DNA from: Rubrivivax sp.
GTDB lineage: Bacteria > Pseudomonadota > Gammaproteobacteria > Burkholderiales > Burkholderiaceae_C
Assembly (NCBI GenBank): GCA_027483705.1
Contig: JAIXTY010000045.1
Span: forward strand, 107,503-139,931
Direction of reading: 5' to 3'
Length of the DNA: 32,429 nt
Shown: positions 26,027 through 32,429 of the stretch, piece after piece
How positions within the stretch are numbered: position 1 is the first letter of the stretch
Layout: every line of letters starts with the position of its first letter
The notes under the pieces: model-generated
Told to the model about the DNA's origin: nothing
The model's database searches: none
What the model saw: only the letters and a program-made list of their open reading frames with translations
Program-made: the position numbers and the translations under genes

Positions 26027-27034
26027 CAGGAAGCGCAGCCGCATCGAGCGCCGCCACACCCGCCCCGGCTGCGCCAGCAGTCCCAGCGCGCGCCAGGCCG
26101 GCCGGTTGACGGCATCGGGCGGCATCTGCGGCTCCAGCGCCAGCCCGGCGAACGCCGGCAGCACGCGCCCGTCGCGGCCGCGGCAGTGCACCAGGTGCTG
26201 GCCGCTGTAGACCTGCAGCGACGGGTAGTCGGTGAACAACTGCATCGCCAGCCGGCCGTCGGCCGACTGCAGCTCGGCCGCCGGCTGCCGCATCGCCGCG
26301 CAGGCGGCGTCGAGCAGGAACGCATGGTCCAGGCCACCGGCCCGCGCCAGCTGCGGGTGGGCTGCCGCGTCGGTGGGCAGCGGCACGGCGTTGCGCAGGT
26401 CGAAGGGCGTGCCGGCCACCGGCAGCGGCCCGGCCAGCGGGATCATCTCGGCATCCACCGGCAGCACCTGCGCCGCCGCCACGCGCAGCCGGTGGCGGCG
26501 CACGTCGGCCGCGTCGCCGTCGAGGTTGAGGTAGGCGTGGCTCGTCATCGCCACCGGCGTGGGCTCGTCGACCTCGGCGCTGAAGTCGATCTGCACCGCC
26601 GCGGCGGCCGCGTCGACGCGGTAGTCCACGCGCGCCTGCAGCGCCCCCGGAAAGCCCTGGTCGCCGGCCGGCGAGTGCAGCACGAGGCTCACGCTCTCGG
26701 CCGTCACCCGCACCGCCTGCCACACCCGCGCATGAAAGCCGCCGGGCCCGCCGTGCAGCTGGTGGCGGCCCTCGTTGGCGATGAGTCGGTGCTCGCGGCC
26801 GCCGAGCTCGAAGCGCGCGCCGGCGATGCGGTTGGCCACGCGGCCGACGACGCTGCCGATGTAGCCGCCACCGCCGGGCAAGGGGTCGGTGGCCGCGGTG
26901 GCCAGCAGCACCTCGCGCCGCCCGCCGGCCACCGGCACGCGGCACGAGCGCCAGCAGGCGCCGAGCGCACCGACCTCGATCTGCAGGCCGTCGGGATCGC
27001 CCAGCCGCCACGTCGGCGCCGGGGCCTCGCTCAT
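26015..27034 (-). CDS. galM: Aldose 1-epimerase (mutarotase)
   Basis: Interconverts alpha and beta anomers of free aldoses such as xylose, glucose or galactose. 339 residues, the usual length, cytoplasmic. The family segments are YIGSVVGRVANRIAGARF (58-75) and NEGRHQLHGGPGGFHARVW (87-105), the catalytic His166 in TSHAYLNLDG, DHAFLLD (236-242), and the catalytic base Glu301 in LALEPQMPPDAVN. The start ATG 27032-27034 overlaps the GH43 stop (ATGA), so the two are translationally coupled. GH43 enzymes invert the anomer, releasing alpha-xylose from xylo-oligosaccharides, so an epimerase directly behind one makes metabolic sense. The symbol is the general family name; the physiological sugar here is probably xylose. 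Confidence 0.93.
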   Translation of the reverse strand: MSEAPAPTWRLGDPDGLQIEVGALGACWRSCRVPVAGGRREVLLATAATDPLPGGGGYIGSVVGRVANRIAGARFELGGREHRLIANEGRHQLHGGPGGFHARVWQAVRVTAESVSLVLHSPAGDQGFPGALQARVDYRVDAAAAAVQIDFSAEVDEPTPVAMTSHAYLNLDGDAADVRRHRLRVAAAQVLPVDAEMIPLAGPLPVAGTPFDLRNAVPLPTDAAAHPQLARAGGLDHAFLLDAACAAMRQPAAELQSADGRLAMQLFTDYPSLQVYSGQHLVHCRGRDGRVLPAFAGLALEPQMPPDAVNRPAWRALGLLAQPGRVWRRSMRLRFLAEG

Positions 27035-28653
27035 GGCCGGCCGGGCCGGTAGTCGAAGCGCAGGAAGTCGGCCGGCAGCGCCGCGCCCGAGGTGTCGAAG
27101 GCCAGCATGCCGACAAACGCGCCGGTGAACGAGGCGTGGGCACCGCGGCCGCCTTCGTCGGAGATGACGCCGGCATCGAGCACCGGGCCCACGGGCTGCC
27201 AGCCCTGGCCGGCGTCGACCTCGAACTGCAGCGCCGCGCCGTCCACCTGCGCCGCGAGGTGCACCTCGCCCTCGGCCGGCAGCGGCAGGGGCTCGGCCAG
27301 CGGGTGCTGCAGCTGCCCGTCGGGGTAGTCGCCCGGGCAGGACAGGATGGTCAGCACGCGGCCCAGCGTCTCGTGGGCCGTCACGCCCAGCAGGTGGAAC
27401 TTGTACCGGTTGTAGTAGAGCGTGATGCCGGCCAGCTGCTGATAGTGCTGCGGCGAGAACTCCAGCGTCGTTTCGGCGCGGAAGCGGAAGTCCTCCTGCC
27501 GGCGCGCCACCAGCGACTGCTCGAACCAGCTGCCCACCGACTCGCGGCCGAAGAGCCGCAGCGAGCGCCCGGTGAAGCCGAACAGGCGCTCGGGGTGGGG
27601 CGTGCGCAGCCACTGGAACTCCGGCGGCAGCGCCGTGGCCGCCGCGAACGAGCGCGCAACCGCGAGCCGCGGCAGCGGCTCGGCATTCGGGTCGGGCGAG
27701 GGCACGTCGAGCACCGGCACCTGGCCGTGTTCGCCCGCTCCCGGCGCCAGGTAGAGCCAGCCGTCGTCGCGCCACTCGCAGCGCTGCAGGGCCGTCTCGC
27801 GGCCCAGCGGGCACAGCCGCGTGCCCGGCAGCGGCCGGCCGCAGAGGTGCGTGTGGTAGGTGCTGCCGTCGGCCAGCTCGACGATCTGCCCGTGGCCGGC
27901 ACGCTGCAGCGGTGCGTCGGGGTCGAAGCGGCTCGTGATCACGTGCGCCTGCGGGTGCGTCTCGTACGGCCCCCAGATGGAACGCGAGCGCGCCATCGTC
28001 ACCGCGTGCTCGTAGGCCGTGCCGCCTTCAGCCACCGTCAGGTAGTACCAGCCGCCGCGCTTGTGCAGGTGTGGCCCTTCCACCAGGCCCAGCGCCGTGC
28101 CGGCGTAGATGTTGCGCGCCAGGCCGACGAGCCGGCGCGCCACCGGGTCCCACTCCTGCAGCAGGATGCCGTCGAAGGCAGGGCTGACGGGGTTGCCGCC
28201 GACCGACGTGCTGCGGTGATTCCAGCGCATGTTGACGAACCACTTGCGGCCGTCGTCGTCGTGGAACAGCGAGGGGTCGAAGCCCGAGGAGTTGACGTAC
28301 ACCGGGTCGCTCCACGGCCCTTCGATCGACGGCGCGGTGACGATGAAGTTGTGCGCGTCCTTGAAGCTGCCGTCCAGGCGCTTGACGTCGGTGTAGACGA
28401 GCCAGAAGCGCCCGTCGGCATGGGACAGGCAGGGCGCCCAGATGCCGCAGGAGTCGGGGTTGCCGCGCAGGTCGAGCTGGCTGGCGCGGTTGAGCGGGCG
28501 TGCGGCCAGCGTCCAGTTGACGAGGTCGCGGCTGCGGTGGATCTGCACGCCCGGGTACCACTCGAAGGTGCTGGTGGCGATGAAGCACTCGTCACCGACG
28601 CGGCAGATGCTGGGGTCGGGGTTAAAGCCGGGCAGGACGGGGTTGCGGATCAT
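27031..28653 (-). CDS. GH43 beta-xylosidase (possibly also alpha-L-arabinofuranosidase)
   Basis: Inverting glycosidase that removes xylose from the non-reducing end of xylo-oligosaccharides. 540 residues, no signal peptide, so cytoplasmic. The N-terminal five-bladed propeller (about 1-310) contains the general base Asp13 in NPDPSICR, Asp126 in GFDPSLF and the general acid Glu192 in VEGPHLHKRGGWYYL. The C-terminal beta-sandwich (about 340-535), with FRFRAETTLEFSPQHYQQLAG and LYYNRYKFHLLGV, is the domain found in XynB-type GH43 xylosidases (subfamilies 11/12). Arabinofuranosidase side activity is common in this group. ATG 28651-28653 gives the standard N-terminus. Two identical palindromes upstream show tight regulation by a factor whose gene cannot be recognised here. 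Transcribed with galM. Confidence 0.95.
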   Translation of the reverse strand: MIRNPVLPGFNPDPSICRVGDECFIATSTFEWYPGVQIHRSRDLVNWTLAARPLNRASQLDLRGNPDSCGIWAPCLSHADGRFWLVYTDVKRLDGSFKDAHNFIVTAPSIEGPWSDPVYVNSSGFDPSLFHDDDGRKWFVNMRWNHRSTSVGGNPVSPAFDGILLQEWDPVARRLVGLARNIYAGTALGLVEGPHLHKRGGWYYLTVAEGGTAYEHAVTMARSRSIWGPYETHPQAHVITSRFDPDAPLQRAGHGQIVELADGSTYHTHLCGRPLPGTRLCPLGRETALQRCEWRDDGWLYLAPGAGEHGQVPVLDVPSPDPNAEPLPRLAVARSFAAATALPPEFQWLRTPHPERLFGFTGRSLRLFGRESVGSWFEQSLVARRQEDFRFRAETTLEFSPQHYQQLAGITLYYNRYKFHLLGVTAHETLGRVLTILSCPGDYPDGQLQHPLAEPLPLPAEGEVHLAAQVDGAALQFEVDAGQGWQPVGPVLDAGVISDEGGRGAHASFTGAFVGMLAFDTSGAALPADFLRFDYRPGRP

Positions 28654-28692
28654 GGGCGCGGGCGCAAGGGCAGGAGGGTGGGCATCCGGCGG

Positions 28693-28717
28693 TTTGGTAT
28701 CGATACCAAGATCACGC
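28693..28717. promoter_or_regulatory. Operator-like palindrome, proximal copy of a 25-bp repeat
   Basis: Contains the perfect 16-bp palindrome TTGGTATCGATACCAA (28694-28709, central CG) and continues with GATCACGC, which is shared with the distal copy. It lies 41-56 bp before the GH43 start, probably downstream of the transcription start. It fits a LacI-family operator in form. Confidence 0.8.
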
Positions 28718-28749
28718 CGCCAGGTGCTGGAAAGACAGTCGTCTCGCTG

Positions 28750-28778
28750 ACTATGGTATCGATACCACGATCACGCAA
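28750..28778 (-). promoter_or_regulatory. Possible promoter of the GH43-galM operon
   Basis: On the minus strand TTGCGT (28773-28778) and CATAGT (28750-28755) are separated by exactly 17 bp. Each matches only part of the consensus (3/6 and 4/6), but the distal palindrome 28754-28767 fills the spacer, the expected position for a repressor. Confidence 0.4.
28752..28776. promoter_or_regulatory. Operator-like palindrome, distal copy of a 25-bp repeat
   Basis: Contains the perfect palindrome TGGTATCGATACCA (28754-28767) and is identical to 28693-28717 at 23 of 25 positions, including the non-palindromic GATCACGC flank. The copies are in the same direction, 59 bp apart, so they look like a duplicated operator unit. 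Confidence 0.8.
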
Positions 28779-28814
28779 GCTGGGGGCCACCCGGCCCGTG
28801 GCTGCGCGGCAGCG

Positions 28815-30350
28815 TCAGGCGCTTCGCGCTCGCCACCCGGCCGCCAGCGCCGCGCCGGCCAGCGCCAGCGCCAGCACCAGCAGCGGCCACAGGCCGGCCA
28901 CCGAGGCCCAGCGCGCGAACGGCGTCAGCCCGGCACGCCCTTCCACCGGCGCCGTGAGCACGCCGCGTGTGTGCGGCGGCAGCGAGGCCGTCACCTCGCC
29001 GCGGTGGTCGATCACCGCGGTGGCCCCGGTGTTGGTGGCGCGCAGCATCGGCCGCTGCAGCTCCAGCGTGCGCAGCCGCGAGATGTGCAGGTGCTGGTCG
29101 ACGGCGATGGTCTCGCCGAACCAGCCGATGTTGCTGAGGTTGACCAGCGCCGTCGGCGCCTGCTCGTCGCGGGTGAAGCGGCGCGCAAGCTCCTCGCCGA
29201 ACAGGTCTTCGTAGCAGATGTTCGGGCCCCAGCGCTGGCCCAGCGCCACGAAGGGCGGCGGGTGCGCGGTGCCGCGCGCGAAGTCGCCGAGCGGGATGTT
29301 CATCAGGTTCGTGAACCAGCGGAATCCCGTCGGGATGAACTCGCCGAAGGGCACGAGGTGCCACTTGTCGTAGCGGTAGGGCGGCGCCAGGCTCTCGGCC
29401 GACAGCCCGACGACGCTGTTGGTGTAGCCGCGCTCGAAGTCGCCCAGCGGCACGCCCACCAGCGCGGCACGGCCGGGTACCGCGAAGTGGGCCTGCAGGT
29501 GCTCCCAGTAGCCGGGCGCGAAGTCCTTGAGCTGCTCGGGCAGCAGCGGCACGGCGGTCTCGGGCGCCACCACCAGCGGCGCCGTGGCGCGCAGCAGCTC
29601 GCTGCGCACCCAGGCCAGGTTGGCCGGCAGGTGCTCGGCGGCGAACTTCTCGTCCTGCGCCACGGCGGTCTGCAGCAGCGCCACCTCCACCGTGCCGGTG
29701 GGCGTGGTGAAGTCGCGCGGCGCCAGCTGCGCCGCCGCCACGAGGCCGAGCGCTGCCGCGACGGCCGCGAAGGCGCGCCCGCGGCTGCGCAGCAGCACCA
29801 CGGCGCCGGCCGCGGCCAGCGCCGCCACGGCGCCCATGCCGTAGACGCCCAGCCACGGGGCCAGCGCCGCCAGCGGCGAGTCGACCTGTGCGTAGCCGCT
29901 GGCCACCCACGGAAAGCCGGTGAAGAGCACGCCACGCGCCAGCTCGGCCAGAAGCCACAGCGCCGCGAACAGCAGCGCGTCGAGCCCGCGCCCGCGCCGC
30001 CACCGCGCATACAGGCCCGCGGCCAGCGCCAGGTACAGCGACAGCGCCGCCGACAGCGCCGCCACGGCCGCCGCCGCCAGCGGCGCCGGCAGCCCGCCGT
30101 AGCGGTGCATGCTGACGAAGAGCCACCAGGTGCCCGCCGCCAGCCAGGCCGTGCCGTACAGCCAGCCCAGCCAGGCCGCGCGTCGCGGCGTGGCCGCGTC
30201 CAGGCGCCACACCAGCAGCGCCAGCGTCAAGAGCGGCAGCGGCCAGGCCGCCGTGTGCACGAAGGCCAGCGTCTGCAGCGCGCCGAGCGCCGCCACCGCC
30301 AGCGATTCCAGCCCGCGCGGCCCTCGCCGCGCGGCCTCAGTCGACGTCAC
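28815..30350 (-). CDS. lnt: Apolipoprotein N-acyltransferase
   Basis: Adds the third acyl chain to the N-terminal cysteine of lipoproteins at the periplasmic face of the inner membrane. 511 residues. The N-terminal part (about 15-205) contains six or more hydrophobic helices, a C-terminal helix lies at about 485-503, and the nitrilase-like domain lies between them (about 220-475). The catalytic triad is Glu264 in VVAPETAVP, Lys329 in YRYDKWHLVPFGEF and Cys379 in GPNICYEDLFGEE; LVNLSNIGWFG is also conserved. The start is GTG at 30348-30350, overlapping the end of corC by 14 bp; a longer frame exists but has no conserved residues. corC-lnt is a standard proteobacterial arrangement. It is the enzyme that would complete the xylanase and GH5 lipoproteins encoded in this window. 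Confidence 0.96.
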   Translation of the reverse strand: MTSTEAARRGPRGLESLAVAALGALQTLAFVHTAAWPLPLLTLALLVWRLDAATPRRAAWLGWLYGTAWLAAGTWWLFVSMHRYGGLPAPLAAAAVAALSAALSLYLALAAGLYARWRRGRGLDALLFAALWLLAELARGVLFTGFPWVASGYAQVDSPLAALAPWLGVYGMGAVAALAAAGAVVLLRSRGRAFAAVAAALGLVAAAQLAPRDFTTPTGTVEVALLQTAVAQDEKFAAEHLPANLAWVRSELLRATAPLVVAPETAVPLLPEQLKDFAPGYWEHLQAHFAVPGRAALVGVPLGDFERGYTNSVVGLSAESLAPPYRYDKWHLVPFGEFIPTGFRWFTNLMNIPLGDFARGTAHPPPFVALGQRWGPNICYEDLFGEELARRFTRDEQAPTALVNLSNIGWFGETIAVDQHLHISRLRTLELQRPMLRATNTGATAVIDHRGEVTASLPPHTRGVLTAPVEGRAGLTPFARWASVAGLWPLLVLALALAGAALAAGWRARSA

Positions 30351-31254
30351 CGCCTTCGACCGACGGCGACTCCGCCGCGCGCGCCACGCGAAACCAGCGC
30401 ACGGCGCCACCGCGCGTGATCATCACCGTGAAGGCCAGGCCGCCCACGGCCACCGTCTCGCCGCGGCGCGGCACGCGGCCGTGCTCCTGCGCCACGAGGC
30501 CGCCGATGGTGTCGAAGCCGTCCTCGGGCAACTGCGTGCCGAAGGCGGCGTTCACGGCCTCGATGCCCACGTCGCCGGCCACGCGGTGGCTGCCGTCGGC
30601 CAGCGTGTAGATGCCGTTCTCCTGCTCCTGCTCGTCGAACTCGTCCTCGATCTCGCCGACGATCTCTTCGAGCACGTCCTCGATGGTGATGAGCCCGGCC
30701 GTGTTGCCGAACTCGTCGATGACGACGGCCAGGTGGTTGCGGTTGGAGCGGAAGTCGCGCAGCAGCTCGTTCAGCCGCTTGCTCTCGGGCACGAACACCG
30801 CCGGCCGCAGCAGCGTGCGCAGGTTCAGCTCGGGCGCGCGGTGCAGCTTGAGCAGGTCTTTCGCGAGCAGGATGCCGATGATGTTCTCGCGGCCGTCCTC
30901 GTAGACCGGGAAGCGCGAGTGCGCGGTGTCGATGACGGCGGCCAGGATGTCCTCCACCGGCGAGTCGATCGACAGCAGGTCCATGCGGGTGGCCGGCACC
31001 ATCACGTCGCCGGCGGTGAGGTCTGCCATGCGCAGCACGCCCTCGAGCATCAGCCGCGACTCGGGCTCGATGAGCTCGCGGTTCTCGGCGTCGGCCAGGG
31101 TGCGGATCAGCTCGGCCTTGCTGTCGGGGCCGGGCGATACGAATTCGATGAGGCGTTCGAAGAGGCTGCGCTGGTCGCGCGGCTCCCGGATGGCAGAACG
31201 CGGGGCATCGCGGTCAGCGGTGCGTTCGCGCCGGGTAGGGGCTGGGTCGGACAC
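30337..31254 (-). CDS. corC: CorC/HlyC-type CBS-domain protein (YbeX-like)
   Basis: Cytosolic 305-residue protein associated with magnesium/cobalt homeostasis and, in E. coli (YbeX), with ribosome metabolism; the precise molecular role is unsettled. It has two CBS domains (about 83-137, starting DVMVPATRMDLLSID, and about 150-205, with LAVVIDEFGNTAGLITIEDV) and a C-terminal CorC/HlyC domain (about 215-300, including GFDTIGGLVAQEHGRVPRRGE). There are no membrane helices, unlike the CNNM-type exporters. The start is most likely GTG at 31252-31254, giving the usual short charged N-terminal tail; the longer reading frame upstream is unconserved. The 3' end overlaps lnt, and the gene is divergent from the VUT-family gene. 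Confidence 0.92.
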   Translation of the reverse strand: MSDPAPTRRERTADRDAPRSAIREPRDQRSLFERLIEFVSPGPDSKAELIRTLADAENRELIEPESRLMLEGVLRMADLTAGDVMVPATRMDLLSIDSPVEDILAAVIDTAHSRFPVYEDGRENIIGILLAKDLLKLHRAPELNLRTLLRPAVFVPESKRLNELLRDFRSNRNHLAVVIDEFGNTAGLITIEDVLEEIVGEIEDEFDEQEQENGIYTLADGSHRVAGDVGIEAVNAAFGTQLPEDGFDTIGGLVAQEHGRVPRRGETVAVGGLAFTVMITRGGAVRWFRVARAAESPSVEGGDVD

Positions 31255-31324
31255 GGGGCGGTGCCGGCAGTCGCGGGGCGCCAAGAATACCCCAGGGGCC
31301 GGCGCCCGGCGGCTTGCGGCGACA

Positions 31325-31921
31325 ATGCGGGCCCTCGTTTTGCTGCACCCGCCCACCGTGACCGCCGATTCCCGAGACGACTCCCTGGCCCGACTGGCAC
31401 TGCCGGTGGCCGCGATGGCCGCGGTGATCGTGCTGTCCAACGTGCTGGTGCAGCACACCATCAACGACTGGCTCACCTGGGGCGCGTTCAGCTACCCGCT
31501 GGTGTTCCTGGTGTCGGACCTCACCAACCGCGCGCTGGGCCCGCAGGTGGCACGGCGCGTGGCCTTCATCGGCTTCGGCATCGCCGTGCTCGTGTCGCTG
31601 GCGCTGGCGCCGTGGCGCATCGCGGTGGCCTCGGGCGCGGCCTTCCTCTTTGCGCAGCTGATGGACGTGGCGGTGTTCAACCGCTGGCGCCGGGCCAGCT
31701 GGTGGAAGGCGCCGCTCATCGGCTCGCTGGTGGCCAGCGTCGTCGACACCGCCGTGTTCTTCTTCATCGCGTTCGCCGGCTCCGACATGAACTGGCTGAC
31801 GCTCGCCGCCGGCGACCTGGCCGTGAAAGCCGCGATGGCCGCCGTGCTGCTGGCGCCCTACCGCGCGCTGCTGCCGCACTTGCAGACCTGGACCGCGCCC
31901 TCACCTGGCGTGGCCCGTTGA
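31325..31921 (+). CDS. VUT-family transporter, probable queuosine-precursor transporter (YhhQ-like)
   Basis: Integral membrane protein of the VUT_1 family (PF02592), whose best-known member YhhQ takes up the queuosine precursors preQ0/preQ1. 198 residues with about five or six hydrophobic segments. The family segments are VLVQHTINDWLTWGAFSYPL, VFLVSDLTNRALGPQVARRV, FLFAQLMDVAVFNRWRR, APLIGSLVASVVDTAVFFF and LAAGDLAVKAAMA. The ATG at 31325 is used; a GTG at 31358 would give 187 residues and also keeps every conserved segment. Neither has a good ribosome site. Divergent from corC; the CobW-like gene follows 31 bp downstream. Confidence 0.87.
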   Translation: MRALVLLHPPTVTADSRDDSLARLALPVAAMAAVIVLSNVLVQHTINDWLTWGAFSYPLVFLVSDLTNRALGPQVARRVAFIGFGIAVLVSLALAPWRIAVASGAAFLFAQLMDVAVFNRWRRASWWKAPLIGSLVASVVDTAVFFFIAFAGSDMNWLTLAAGDLAVKAAMAAVLLAPYRALLPHLQTWTAPSPGVAR

Positions 31922-31952
31922 CGACGCTGCCCACCCGCACCCGGACCCCTCC

Positions 31953-32429
31953 ATGAGCCAAGGCCTGATCCCCGCCACCATCCTGACCGGCTTCCTCGGC
32001 TCGGGCAAGACGACGCTTCTCAAGCGCGTGCTCTCCGAGGCCCACGGCCAGAAGATCGCCGTCATCGAGAACGAGTTCGGCGAGGAGAACATCGACCACG
32101 AGATCCTCTCGGTCAACACCGAGGAGCAGATCATCCAGATGAGCAACGGCTGCGTCTGCTGCACCATCCGCGAAGACCTGCGCGGCGCGCTGGCCACGCT
32201 GGCCGAGAAGCGCCGCAAGGGCGAGCTGCAGTTCGATCGCGTCGTCATCGAGACCACCGGCCTGGCCGACCCCGGCCCGGTGGCGCAGACCTTCTTCATG
32301 GACGACGAGATCGCCGAGAGCTACCTGCTCGACTCGATCCTCACGCTGGTCGACGCCAAGCACGCCACGCAGCAGCTCGACACGCGCCAGGAGGCGCGCC
32401 GCCAGGTGGGCTTTGCCGACCAGATCTTC
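31953..32429 (+). CDS. CobW/YjiA-family metal-associated GTPase, partial (3' end beyond window)
   Basis: G3E P-loop GTPase of the COG0523 group, involved in metal (often zinc or cobalt) delivery. The first 159 codons are present out of a usual 320-400. Walker A is GFLGSGKTT (13-21), the metal-binding CxCC motif is SNGCVCCTIREDL with Cys67, Cys69 and Cys70, and the GTPase marks VIENEFGEENIDHEIL and VIETTGLADPGPV (98-110) follow. The ATG at 31953 starts directly at the conserved IPATILTGFLGSGK segment. Which metal and client protein are served cannot be told from this half. It follows the VUT-family gene by 31 bp. Confidence 0.94.
   Translation, partial: MSQGLIPATILTGFLGSGKTTLLKRVLSEAHGQKIAVIENEFGEENIDHEILSVNTEEQIIQMSNGCVCCTIREDLRGALATLAEKRRKGELQFDRVVIETTGLADPGPVAQTFFMDDEIAESYLLDSILTLVDAKHATQQLDTRQEARRQVGFADQIF

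Overview
The window is very GC-rich, with codons ending almost always in G or C, few intergenic gaps and betaproteobacterial-looking proteins. The housekeeping pair corC-lnt, a CobW-type GTPase and a VUT-family transporter at the right end, next to a large carbohydrate locus, suggest a plant-polysaccharide-degrading member of the Burkholderiales (Roseateles/Mitsuaria/Rhizobacter-like). The taxon is an inference from protein character; no rRNA is present.

Layout. (1) 1-4585, minus strand: a xylan/xylose operon in the order GH10 xylanase (lipoprotein), LacI-type regulator, xylulokinase, xylose isomerase (cut by the window start). Two near-identical palindromes (TGATGTrCGTACmTCA) lie before the xylanase and before the regulator. 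(2) 4586-4934: a regulatory gap that also carries a short relic resembling the ligand-binding domain of a GntR/FadR regulator. (3) 4935-15711: a beta-glucoside/cello-oligosaccharide locus with two GH1 beta-glucosidases, a CUT1 ABC importer (binding protein and two permeases together, ATPase displaced into a glycosidase operon), a LacI regulator, a GH5 endoglucanase-type lipoprotein and a ROK regulator. (4) 16065-25998, plus strand: a 1008-residue TonB-dependent receptor, then a closely packed set of tryptophan-halogenase-like flavoprotein, SapC-family protein, JmjC/cupin-like oxygenase, a second halogenase fused to a DUF6445-like putative iron oxygenase domain, and an MFS transporter. (5) 26015-28653, minus strand: aldose 1-epimerase and GH43 beta-xylosidase behind a duplicated perfect palindrome TGGTATCGATACCA. 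(6) 28815-32429: lnt and corC (minus), a VUT-family transporter and a CobW-like GTPase (plus, cut by the window end).

How the parts may work together. The GH10 and GH5 lipoproteins would cut xylan and beta-glucan outside the cytoplasm, the TonB-dependent receptor would bring oligosaccharides across the outer membrane, and the ABC importer would take beta-glucosides to the cytoplasm, where the GH1 enzymes split them. GH43, the epimerase, XylA and XylB would finish xylo-oligosaccharides. A second LacI-type palindrome (TGAAAACGwtnnCA) recurs before the first GH1/ABC block, between the LacI gene and the second GH1, and at a predicted promoter of the receptor operon. This ties the halogenase/SapC/oxygenase operon to the beta-glucoside regulon.

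The most intriguing system is that operon: four redox or oxygenase-type modules of unknown substrate, none with a signal peptide, placed behind a carbohydrate-regulated outer-membrane receptor and followed by an MFS transporter. Its substrate cannot be deduced from sequence.
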